NCBI GenBank assembly: GCA_030532515.1
Contig: JAUNKY010000014.1
Coordinates: forward strand, 1 to 49,907
Reading direction: 5' to 3'
Source of the DNA: Actinomycetaceae bacterium
GTDB lineage: Bacteria > Actinomycetota > Actinomycetes > Actinomycetales > Actinomycetaceae
Length of the DNA: 49,907 nt
Every line of letters begins with the position of its first letter. The first letter of the stretch is position 1. The notes under the pieces are model-generated. The model was given only the letters and a program-made list of their open reading frames with translations, was not told the DNA's origin and ran no database searches. Of the stretch, positions 34,066-41,158 are shown one piece after another. A program made the position numbers and the translations under genes.

Positions 34066-35913
34066 CTAGATCGTGGTGGTCTGAGTCGGCTGTGCTGGTA
34101 CTGACATGGCGACCGGATTGGTTCTCCTCAACAGCCCGCGAACGCGAGGCGTTCGCGTCACCGCACGAGGGCTTCCACTGACCGACGGAGCACCCGGCAC
34201 GTACCAATCGACGATGCCGTAATGCAGCGCGAGCGGCTCAAGGTTGCTCACCCAGTAGTTCGCGACGACCAGCGCCGCGTCGGTCGCACTCATCGGCTCC
34301 CACATCGCGTCGCCCTCAGCCGCTGCGCGAGCCCGCTGGATGAACCGCTTACGCGAGATACAGACCCCCCTCGGGTTCGTGCTAGCGAACCAGTGCTGAT
34401 AGACCTCGAAGGCAAAGTCCCAGGGGATGAGGTTCGTCTGGAAATCAGCACGCTGCTCCAACCACCATTCGAGAACAGGGTCGTTGTGAACCCTCGCCTG
34501 CTGACGAAGTGCCTTCGTCGCCTTGCCCTCGGTAAAGCACACGAACTCAGGGAGCTCCAGCGCACGGCGCAGCACGTATTCCTGAACCTCGCGATCGACC
34601 ATGAGCTCGCTCTTGATCGAGGGGTCGAACTCACCCGTAAAGCACCGATCGAACGGCACGAAGATAAAACGTCGAGTCATCGCGTCTGTCTTGTCAGAAA
34701 ACTCGGGGAGCTCGTTCCCTGCCTGCACGACGATGCCTCGCGGCCTCCACTGGACGGCCTTGACACCCTTGCGCTGAACCGTGATCACGTCGTGCGTCAC
34801 GTATTGCTTGAACTCCTTGCACTCCTTCATGAACCCGTACGTATCCGTCTCGTCAGTGAGGACTGCCGAGACGCCGAGCAGCGGCTCGCAGCCGAAGTGC
34901 TTGCCGAACGCGCCCAGACTCAACGACGCACAATTCCGTTGGCCGAGGATGTTCCGCATCAAATACAGAAGCGTCGATTTTCCGCTCGATCCGCTTGCCG
35001 AGTAAAAGAAGAACGCCTTCTCATAGCTCTTGTAGACGCGCAAACTCGCAGCGAGGATCTCCCAGAAAAGAGTGACCCGCTTCTCGTCCTCCGAGAACAA
35101 ATCCGAGAGCCACTCGTCGAACGTCCAGTTCGAACCATCGCTCAGCGTCTTCACGGGTGAAATCGCCTGAGAGTTGTAGGCCACTGGCGACTTGGTGAGG
35201 AACACACGTTCAGGTGTGAAGGTCTCCAGCTGCTTCGTCTCGGTGTTGTAGATCCCATTCCTCACCGGGACGAGGTTCGCCTCCATCGTCTCGTCCATGA
35301 CGGGAACGATGGTGCGCAGGTGCGCGTAGGTCTCGCGCGCCTGCTGGAGGGTGATGGTGAAGCAGTAGGGCCGGAGCAGCCCGTGCAACGCCTCCTCGTC
35401 GAGCAGTCGGTAAGTGCCCTCAAGCTCGCCCTCGGGCTCGTACATGGCGAGCGGGAGCTTCAAAGGGTTCTCCGGTGTTCCCGTGCCGACGAGCACGAGT
35501 CGGCGCTCAAACGCGAGAATTTCGGCAAGCAGTGTCGGCGGCAGCTCCTGGTAGCGCGGGAGGCGGTCTCGTCTCTCCTTGTTGTGGGTGGCGATGAGCT
35601 CATTCAGCATCGTCAGCAAGTGCTTCTCCAACTGGGCGGGGGCGACCTTCGATCCGCGCTCACGCAAGCGGTTGACATGCGCAAACACGGCGTCCGCAGC
35701 CTGACGAAGCAGCTCGGATTTTTCCAGGTCTCCGGGCGATGGCTCGGGCATCAGCATGTCGAGAGCCGGATCCTCGCTCACGCGCCCGAACAGGTCGTCA
35801 TAGATAGCCTCATCCGGTTGATCATTGAGTCGAACATATGTACGATTGGCAGTGAGATAGCTGATTGCCCCGGTGCTCACAGCGGTGCCGGGGCGATTTC
35901 TTTGTCCAGTCAT
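34066..35913 (-). CDS. Phage/plasmid primase-helicase, P4/D5 family
   Basis: SF3 helicase of the phage P4 alpha/D5 N type, 615 aa, expected to unwind the element origin during autonomous replication. The Walker A motif is FYSASGSSGKSTLLYLMRNILG near residues 300-320; Walker B-like VSAVLTDETDTYGF and the sensor region RGIVVQAGNELPEFSDKTDAMTRRFIFVPFDRCF follow. The C-terminal part (VHNDPVLEWWLEQRADF; EVYQHWFASTNPRGVCISRKRFIQRA) matches the winged-helix end of such proteins. The N-terminal primase-type motifs are not obvious, so only helicase activity is secure. The ATG at 35913 overlaps the excisionase stop (ATGA). Confidence 0.87.
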   Translation of the reverse strand: MTGQRNRPGTAVSTGAISYLTANRTYVRLNDQPDEAIYDDLFGRVSEDPALDMLMPEPSPGDLEKSELLRQAADAVFAHVNRLRERGSKVAPAQLEKHLLTMLNELIATHNKERRDRLPRYQELPPTLLAEILAFERRLVLVGTGTPENPLKLPLAMYEPEGELEGTYRLLDEEALHGLLRPYCFTITLQQARETYAHLRTIVPVMDETMEANLVPVRNGIYNTETKQLETFTPERVFLTKSPVAYNSQAISPVKTLSDGSNWTFDEWLSDLFSEDEKRVTLFWEILAASLRVYKSYEKAFFFYSASGSSGKSTLLYLMRNILGQRNCASLSLGAFGKHFGCEPLLGVSAVLTDETDTYGFMKECKEFKQYVTHDVITVQRKGVKAVQWRPRGIVVQAGNELPEFSDKTDAMTRRFIFVPFDRCFTGEFDPSIKSELMVDREVQEYVLRRALELPEFVCFTEGKATKALRQQARVHNDPVLEWWLEQRADFQTNLIPWDFAFEVYQHWFASTNPRGVCISRKRFIQRARAAAEGDAMWEPMSATDAALVVANYWVSNLEPLALHYGIVDWYVPGAPSVSGSPRAVTRTPRVRGLLRRTNPVAMSVPAQPTQTTTI

Positions 35914-36206
35914 CGCGAGTCACCCCCAAGAGCGAAACGGAGGCGAGCGATCTGGTCGTCGGACAGACGCGGCGCAGCGTCGACAAGAGCCTTGATGTGA
36001 CGCTCAACGGGGTCGATACCCATCGGAACGGCAAGGGCTTCGAGATCGTCGCGGCGAACTTTGACGCGATTGCCGGTCTTGTAGGCGGGTAGTTTGCCCC
36101 GGGCGATCCAGGTGCGCAGCGTCGAGTATGCGCCGAAGCCCTCGGCGGCGGCCTCCTGAAGGGTGAGGTAATGCGTCCTTTCGGACGGAGGGGAGTAGGT
36201 TCCCAT
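35910..36206 (-). CDS. xis: Excisionase-like helix-turn-helix protein
   Basis: Small DNA-binding protein of 98 aa. Residues about 12-60 form a MerR/excisionase-type winged HTH: LTLQEAAAEGFGAYSTLRTWIARGKLPAYKTGNRVKVRRDDLEAL. ATG 36206 is preferred because GGAG lies seven to ten bases upstream; the open frame goes back to 36263. As first gene of the minus-strand operon near the right end of the element, it is the natural candidate for the recombination directionality factor, though it might instead regulate the operon. Confidence 0.82.
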   Translation of the reverse strand: MGTYSPPSERTHYLTLQEAAAEGFGAYSTLRTWIARGKLPAYKTGNRVKVRRDDLEALAVPMGIDPVERHIKALVDAAPRLSDDQIARLRFALGGDSR

Positions 36207-36582
36207 GGGGAGTCTCCAGATACGACGAAGTATCCGGAGGGGGATGCTTTCCCGGCTTGTCACTGGGCGGCCTACGCCGTGCTCATCATCGCTTTACTCC
36301 GGGTGCTACCCGGAACCCCAGCCCCTTCTGCTGCCTGGGCTGCCGTCCCAGGGCGTTACGCAGCTTCCTTCGTCGGAGGATCTACCGGCTGCTTCGCCGT
36401 TCGGTGTGCGACACCGTGGTGAGAGATCGTGCTCTCGTCCACCCTCGGGGTGATCCCCTCCCCAGCGGCTCGCGTATCGTCGCTAGAAAGCTAACGCGAT
36501 CGTAGCATGCCTCGTCAAGTGGGCGCAACTCACGATAGGTTTCCGCTTGACATGATATATACGCGACATGCGTAATGTGGTG
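36207..36582 (-). promoter_or_regulatory. Right-end leader and promoter region of the xis-primase operon
   Basis: No gene. On the minus strand TTGACG (36513-36518) and TTAGCT (36489-36494), 18 bp apart, are a plausible promoter. The leader of about 280 nt contains CCGGGTGCTACCCGG (36299-36313) and a CCTGGGCTGCCGTCCCAGG hairpin (36334-36352), which may control the operon. Confidence 0.45.
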
Positions 36583-36588
36583 GAGTTC
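36583..36588 (+). mobile_element. attR: attR core of the integrative element
   Basis: GAGTTC identical to 25441-25446. Element DNA lies to the left, host ychF sequence to the right. Confidence 0.8.
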
Positions 36589-36603
36589 AAGTTTAACGTC
36601 TGA
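36583..36603 (+). pseudogene. Displaced 3' end of ychF
   Basis: Read in the frame of ychF, GAG TTC AAG TTT AAC GTC TGA encodes EFKFNV and stop, the canonical YchF ending. It is cut off from its gene by 11.1 kb. Confidence 0.85.
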
Positions 36604-36607
36604 CGGC

Positions 36608-36676
36608 TTGGCATTTTTAGCAAGTTTGTGAGTACCGCCCTCGGGAATTTTCTCGAGGGTGGCTCTCTTATGCCAA
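36608..36676 (+). terminator. Original ychF terminator with family A hairpin
   Basis: CCGCCCTCGGGAA.. / ..CTCGAGGGTGG at about 36634-36663, flanked by outer arms TTGGCAT (36608-36614) and ATGCCAA (36670-36676). It lies directly after the displaced ychF stop. Confidence 0.65.
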
Positions 36677-36746
36677 CTTTACGGTAAAACCTTCTGAGAA
36701 TAGTTGCTACGATGGGTTAGTAGTACTCGAAGTAAAGGAGCTTCCC

Positions 36747-37271
36747 ATGTCACCTGAAGAACTTGCGCAAATGGTAGTTGCAAAATTGGTGGAAATCCCT
36801 GGAATTAAGGTTGAACGAGCCGAATTTTATGCGGATATGGTCCTCCAAGAAGCCCTGGGCGAAACCGACGTAGACCAGCAGGTAGAGCAGATCATTTCGC
36901 AAGCACAGTTAGGAACCACCGCAGGTTCGGCAGTGCTGAGCCTAGCGCGCGGCAACTGGGCATACGCCAGCCTCCCGGTCGACTTTGCGCAGAACTTGGG
37001 GCAGACGCTGATTGCCGCGCAAAAACTTGGCTATCTGAAGGGGCGGGATGCTTTTGCGGCAGACGCCACCGATAATAAAGCCGTCCTCACCTTCCTGGGT
37101 TCTTTATACGGCATTCACCTAGGGCGGATTGTCTTACGTTCTCTTACTGAAGTAGCCGCGGCAAAACGCCCTCGCTGCCACTTGCTACGCCCGGCTGCTA
37201 CGGTGATTCAAAGCGCGCTTACCTATACTTCAGTACCAGTTATTCTCAACCGTTTTTGGAAGAACGTCTGA
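36747..37271 (+). CDS. Hypothetical protein, 174 aa
   Basis: Not recognised with confidence. ATG 36747 follows AAAGGAGCTTCCC, a strong RBS, and codon use is host-like, so it is a real gene. The sequence is mostly helical: an N-terminal charged part (SPEELAQMVVAKLVEIPGIKVERAEFYADMVLQEALGETDVDQQVEQII), a small-residue stretch (GTTAGSAVLSLARGNWAYASLPVDFAQNLGQTLIAAQKLGYL) recalling EcsC-like membrane-associated proteins, and a basic hydrophobic C-terminus (IQSALTYTSVPVILNRFWKNV). No signal peptide. A monocistronic unit between ychF and trpB. Confidence 0.7.
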   Translation: MSPEELAQMVVAKLVEIPGIKVERAEFYADMVLQEALGETDVDQQVEQIISQAQLGTTAGSAVLSLARGNWAYASLPVDFAQNLGQTLIAAQKLGYLKGRDAFAADATDNKAVLTFLGSLYGIHLGRIVLRSLTEVAAAKRPRCHLLRPAATVIQSALTYTSVPVILNRFWKNV

Positions 37272-37309
37272 GAGCTAAAGGCTAAAGAGAAAACAGGGGG
37301 GATTTATCC

Positions 37310-37448
37310 GCCGCCCTCGGGAAAATAAAGTAAGGGGCAGGAACCTGCCAGCCCCCACCCCAGGTGTCCGCGGATGCCCGGCACCCCAAATCCCATAGAA
37401 AACGCGTTTCGCATGCGAATTAACTGCACTCGCACGCGAAACGCGTTC
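37310..37448. repeat. Palindromes between the hypothetical gene and trpB
   Basis: 37310-37325 is a family-A half copy; 37336-37349 is the palindrome GGCAGGAACCTGCC; 37399-37448 is a family-B-like inverted repeat with perfect arms AACGCGTTTCGC / GCGAAACGCGTT. They probably end both convergent transcripts. Confidence 0.65.
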
Positions 37449-37465
37449 TGTATTTCCTGGGCCGG

Positions 37466-38710
37466 TTAGATCCCCAGCACCTGACCCACGTACTCTACGT
37501 CCTTATCGCCGCGGCCGGACAAGTTCACTACCACCGTCTGTGACTCATCCAAAGTAGCTGCCAACTTCATGGCGTACGCAACCGCGTGGGCAGATTCCAA
37601 AGCTGGAATGATCCCCTCGAAACGGCACAAATCCTGGAAAGCCTGCAGCGTCTCAGCATCGGTAACGGAAGCGTAGGTGACGCGCCCCGCCTCAGCCAAA
37701 TGCGCGTGCTGCGGACCCACCCCGGGGTAATCCAGGCCCGAAGCGATCGAGTGTACTGGCGCTGGCTCACCAGCCTCATCTTGCAGCACTAGAGTGCGCA
37801 TCCCGTGCAAAACGCCAGCAGTTCCAAGCGTCAAAGTCGCCGCATGCTGGCCAGATTCCAACCCCTTGCCAGCTGGTTCCACACCGTAAATCGCCACTGG
37901 ATCAGCCAAGAATGCCTTAAATAAGCCCATTGCGTTCGAACCGCCCCCTACGCAAGCAACCAGCGCATCTGGCAAACGCCCTTCCTTATCAAGGTGCTGC
38001 TGGCGAGCTTCTTCACCAATAATCTGCTGGAAATCGCGCACCATCGTGGGGTAGGGGTGTGGGCCAACAACCGAGCCAATCGCAAAGAACATTTCGTGGT
38101 AATTTTCAGCGTAAGTTGCGAAAGCCGAGTCCACCGCTTCTTTCAGTGACTTTCCGCCTTCTTCCACGACAACTACCTTAGCGCCCAGTAGTTTCATGCG
38201 CATCACGTTCGCATGCTGCTTATCCACGTCAATACGTCCCATGTGGATTTCGCATTCTAAGCCCATCAGTGCCGCCGCAGTTGCCAGCGCCACGCCGTGC
38301 TGACCCGCACCGGTTTCTGCGATCAGCTTGCGCTTGCCCATCCGCTTGGCAAGCAGGGCTTCACCCAGGCAGTGGTTAATCTTGTGTGCACCCGAGTGGT
38401 TCAGATCTTCACGCTTAAGGTAAATCCGTGCCCCGTGCCCGGCTTCAGCCTGCGAACGCACATAGTCAGTCAGGTTATCGGCACGGTAGAGCAAGGAAGG
38501 GCGACCCACGTAAGCACGCAGCAGTTCGCGGTATTGGGCGATGAATTCCGGATCGTTGCGGGCTTCTTCATAAGCGGCTGCAACTTCGGCGATTGGCGCA
38601 ACCAGAAACTCGGGCAGGTAAGAGCCGCCGTAAGTTCCGAAGTTGCCACTTGCGTCCGCATCAAAGGTGGCGGTTACATTCTTCCCGAGGGCGTTGGTGG
38701 GCGTGTTCAT
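37466..38710 (-). CDS. trpB: Tryptophan synthase beta chain
   Basis: PLP enzyme joining indole and serine to tryptophan. The 414 aa are full length for TrpB1: [13 protein letters not shown], the PLP Lys110 in [30 protein letters not shown], the phosphate cup [10 protein letters not shown] and the final [16 protein letters not shown] 38710 follows AAGGAG with good spacing; the frame upstream to 38767 runs through the attenuator and is not used. No trpA or other trp gene is adjacent, so the enzyme may act on external indole or pair with a distant TrpA. Expression is controlled by the leader described separately. Confidence 0.96.
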   Translation of the reverse strand: MNTPTNALGKNVTATFDADASGNFGTYGGSYLPEFLVAPIAEVAAAYEEARNDPEFIAQYRELLRAYVGRPSLLYRADNLTDYVRSQAEAGHGARIYLKREDLNHSGAHKINHCLGEALLAKRMGKRKLIAETGAGQHGVALATAAALMGLECEIHMGRIDVDKQHANVMRMKLLGAKVVVVEEGGKSLKEAVDSAFATYAENYHEMFFAIGSVVGPHPYPTMVRDFQQIIGEEARQQHLDKEGRLPDALVACVGGGSNAMGLFKAFLADPVAIYGVEPAGKGLESGQHAATLTLGTAGVLHGMRTLVLQDEAGEPAPVHSIASGLDYPGVGPQHAHLAEAGRVTYASVTDAETLQAFQDLCRFEGIIPALESAHAVAYAMKLAATLDESQTVVVNLSGRGDKDVEYVGQVLGI

Positions 38711-38750
38711 GTTTGCTCCTTGTATGTTCGATAACCCGTTGGGGAGCAAC

Positions 38751-38810
38751 AAAAAAGCCGCCTCCATACGGGGCGGTTTACGTGCACAACAATAACCGCC
38801 CTTAGGCGGT
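38751..38810 (-). promoter_or_regulatory. trp attenuator (terminator / antiterminator) before trpB
   Basis: RNA segments on the minus strand: 1 (ACCGCC, 38810-38805) pairs with 2 (GGGCGGT, 38801-38795); 2 (GGGCGGTT, 38801-38794) pairs perfectly with 3 (AACCGCCC, 38778-38771); 3 (CCGCCCC) pairs with 4 (GGAGGCGG), followed by six T. The alternative 2:3 pairing is the antiterminator. Confidence 0.88.
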
Positions 38811-38843
38811 CCACCAGAAACGGGTAATGCTGTGCATATTCAT
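38802..38843 (-). CDS. trpL: trp leader peptide [13 protein letters not shown]
   Basis: Thirteen-residue peptide with two adjacent Trp codons (38816-38811) placed right before the first arm of the attenuator. When Trp-tRNA is scarce the ribosome stalls at these codons, covers arm 1 and lets 2:3 form, so trpB is read through. No Shine-Dalgarno sequence precedes the ATG. The promoter places the transcript start at or next to the ATG, so the peptide is probably translated from a leaderless end. Confidence 0.88.
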   Translation of the reverse strand: MNMHSITRFWWTA

Positions 38844-38850
38844 GGAAAAC

Positions 38851-38879
38851 AATATATGCCCTTTTATGTAACTATGCAA
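38851..38879 (-). promoter_or_regulatory. Promoter of the trpL-trpB transcript
   Basis: On the minus strand TTGCAT (38879-38874) and TATATT (38856-38851) with 17 bp spacing. The expected start is near 38843. Confidence 0.7.
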
Positions 38880-39239
38880 GTTCGGTGACAACCTGAATAA
38901 AGTAATTATTTTTTTCCTAATTCATAGTATTGAAAGCTAACTTGTGGGTTTATGACCGCGATTCAGATAATGCGTCATATGCCACATTTCAAAATTGAGG
39001 TTGAATGAAAAGGCTCAAAATATAGGAAAACCAGTGGATTGGCAAACTTTCGGTAAAGTTGAAAGTGACCACAATCTGGGCAAACGATTTTCACAACGGT
39101 GAATATTAGATTAAAGTCAAAAGATAGTGTGAATTCGAGTGCGCAGTTTTGTGTGCTTGGATTTATTTCCCAGAAAGTAAAGAAACGTGGCTATTTACCA
39201 CGGGGATTCCCCGGGTAGAGAATCACATGAGGTACAACC
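38880..39239. other. AT-rich intergenic region before oppB
   Basis: About 360 bp without a gene. It should hold the opp operon promoter, but I see no clear -35/-10 pair. A small hairpin CGGGGATTCCCCG lies near 39199-39211, and the oppB RBS GAGGT is just before 39240. Confidence 0.5.
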
Positions 39240-40223
39240 ATGTTCTACTACCTAGCTCGGAGGCTCGCGAACTACGTGCTCCTCCTATTTGTCGCTGTCT
39301 CGTTGGCGTACTTAATTGCAGCGGTTTCGATGAACCCAAAGCACGCCTTCGATATCACCAATCCAACTTTGGACTGGGCAGCGATTGAGCGAACCCTGGT
39401 TTCTTACAACCTTTCAGATACCATTCCGTTGACACAACGCTACACTAATTGGCTGACCAGTATTTTCACTGAGTGGGACTGGGGTCGCGGACCTCGTGGC
39501 GAGTTTGTCAATGAAGAAATTGGGCGTCGCATGTGGGTATCTATCCGCCTGATTATCATCGGTTCTTTCGTAGGTATGGTCGGTGGCGTTTCGGTTGGCG
39601 CGTGGACTGCTACTAAGCAGTACACCTGGATTGACCGAACCATCACTTTGGTGGCTTTGATTGTGCTTTCTACTCCGGTAGTTGTTACTGCAACCTTGTT
39701 GCAGATTGGTGCAACTCAGTTTAACTTGGCTACGGGCACTAACTTCTTTGAATATATTGGTGAGACTGGTCAGATTGGTGACTACCCGGGGGCATGGATT
39801 GTTGACCGCGCGCAACACTTGTTGCTTCCGACGTTCGCAATGTCGCTTTCCGGTATCGCATCCTACTCCCGCTATCAGCGTAACTTGATGCTCGATACCT
39901 TGGGAGCTGACTATGTACGTACCGCGCGCGCTAAAGGGTTGCGTAAGTCTAAGGCTGTGGTACGCCATGCGCTGCGTACCTCTATGGTTCCAATGGCAAC
40001 CTTCTTTGCTTTTGCTATTGCAGGCTTGTTCTTGGGGGCAACTATTACGGAATCTGTTTACGGCTGGCACGGCCTGGGCAAGTATTCGGTTAACTCCATC
40101 ACTGGCCAGGACATTAACGCCACTGCTGCAGTTGTAGCTTTCTCTGGTGTTTCTACCCTTACTGGTGCACTCTTGTCCGATATTTTGATTGTCGTGGTTG
40201 ACCCACGTGTTCGCGTGAGCTGA
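39240..40223 (+). CDS. oppB: Oligopeptide ABC transporter permease (OppB type)
   Basis: Inner-membrane permease of a peptide importer, 327 aa. Six hydrophobic helices start with YYLARRLANYVLLLFVAVSLAYLIAA, a long extracytoplasmic loop after helix 1 is typical of OppB/DppB, and the EAA-like coupling motif is DTLGADYVRTARAKGLRKSKAVVRHALRTSM near residues 218-250. ATG 39240 follows ATGAGGTAC. oppC begins eight bases after the stop. The operon continues with the fused ATPase. Confidence 0.93.
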   Translation: MFYYLARRLANYVLLLFVAVSLAYLIAAVSMNPKHAFDITNPTLDWAAIERTLVSYNLSDTIPLTQRYTNWLTSIFTEWDWGRGPRGEFVNEEIGRRMWVSIRLIIIGSFVGMVGGVSVGAWTATKQYTWIDRTITLVALIVLSTPVVVTATLLQIGATQFNLATGTNFFEYIGETGQIGDYPGAWIVDRAQHLLLPTFAMSLSGIASYSRYQRNLMLDTLGADYVRTARAKGLRKSKAVVRHALRTSMVPMATFFAFAIAGLFLGATITESVYGWHGLGKYSVNSITGQDINATAAVVAFSGVSTLTGALLSDILIVVVDPRVRVS

Positions 40224-40231
40224 GGTGACTG

Positions 40232-41158
40232 ATGGCTGAGAAGAAAACTGCTACTGAAGAAGTTGCTGAAGCGACGGTAGAAAAGAATGAAGCACACCTA
40301 AGCCGTGGGGCTTTGGTTCGTCGGCGCTTCTTTCGATCTACCACTGCAAAGGTCGGTTTATTCGGTTTCCTAACTATCGTCATGCTGGCTATCTTGGGTC
40401 CTATCTTGAGCCCTTGGGATTACGCAGAAGTTGATAACACCGCGTTTTTGAAGCCCCCATCAGCATCTCACCTTTTTGGTACAACTCAAGGTGGTCGTGA
40501 CGTTTTTGCTTTGACCGTACAGGGTCTGCGCCAGTCGTTGATTATCGGTGTCTGTGTTTCTTTGATTCAGACTACTTTGGCTGCGATTATCGGCTCCACT
40601 GCAGCTTACTTCGGTAAGGTCGTAGACAAGGTAATTTTGTGGTTTATTGACCTTTTGCTGGTTATTCCTTCCTTCTTGCTGATTGCAACTATTTCTCAGC
40701 GTGCTGGTGGTGCGAAGGGGTCTATCTTCGTGTTTATTCTGTTGCTGTCAGCGTTCGGCTGGATGCTCTCTGCGCGTGTGGTTCGTTCCTTAACTATGTC
40801 GGTTAAGAGCTTGGATTATGTCACCGCGGCCCGTTACATGTCGGTGCCTTCATACGTAATCATTACTCGCCACATTATTCCTAACGTGGCTTCCTACCTG
40901 ATCATCGACGCTGCGCTGGGTTTTGTTTCCGCAGTTATGGGTGAAACCGCACTGTCTTACTTCGGTTTCGGCGTGCAGGCACCTAACACTTCCTTGGGTG
41001 TGTTGATCGCAGAAGGTCAGTCTTTGACTACTACTTCGCCATGGATCTTCTTGGCTCCAGCTACTTTGCTGACCCTGTCCCTGGTGTTCGTTAACTTTAT
41101 CGGTGATGGTCTGCGCGACGCGATTGACCCATCATCTAAGTCCGGAGGCAAAGCATGA
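40232..41158 (+). CDS. oppC: Oligopeptide ABC transporter permease (OppC type)
   Basis: Second permease of the peptide importer, 308 aa. A charged cytoplasmic N-terminus (AEKKTATEEVAEATVEKNEAHLSRGALVRRRFFRS) precedes the first helix LFGFLTIVMLAILGPIL. The coupling motif is SLDYVTAARYMSVPSYVIITRHIIPNV. The HLFGTTQGGRDVF segment is a hallmark of OppC/DppC. Start ATG 40232 follows GAGGTGA; the stop overlaps the ATPase start (ATGA), so translation is coupled. Confidence 0.93.
   Translation: MAEKKTATEEVAEATVEKNEAHLSRGALVRRRFFRSTTAKVGLFGFLTIVMLAILGPILSPWDYAEVDNTAFLKPPSASHLFGTTQGGRDVFALTVQGLRQSLIIGVCVSLIQTTLAAIIGSTAAYFGKVVDKVILWFIDLLLVIPSFLLIATISQRAGGAKGSIFVFILLLSAFGWMLSARVVRSLTMSVKSLDYVTAARYMSVPSYVIITRHIIPNVASYLIIDAALGFVSAVMGETALSYFGFGVQAPNTSLGVLIAEGQSLTTTSPWIFLAPATLLTLSLVFVNFIGDGLRDAIDPSSKSGGKA

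Larger units (their letters stand above)
25447..36588. mobile_element. Integrative mobilizable element inserted in the 3' end of ychF (about 11.14 kb)
   Basis: Bounded by the six-base repeat GAGTTC (25441-25446 and 36583-36588). Contents in order: serine integrase, iteron region, ArdA, BcgI-like R-M genes and an XRE regulator on the plus strand; relaxase, hairpin array, small protein, primase-helicase and excisionase on the minus strand. Base composition and codon use are clearly richer in G+C than the flanks. Joining the outer flanks restores a canonical YchF C-terminus, which fixes the boundaries. There is no type IV secretion gene, so it would depend on a helper for transfer. Confidence 0.88.

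Noticed and set aside
34222-35160. 312 aa plus-strand frame opposite the primase-helicase
   Set aside because: Antisense shadow in high-GC DNA. The minus-strand frame has Walker motifs and a start/stop overlap with xis.
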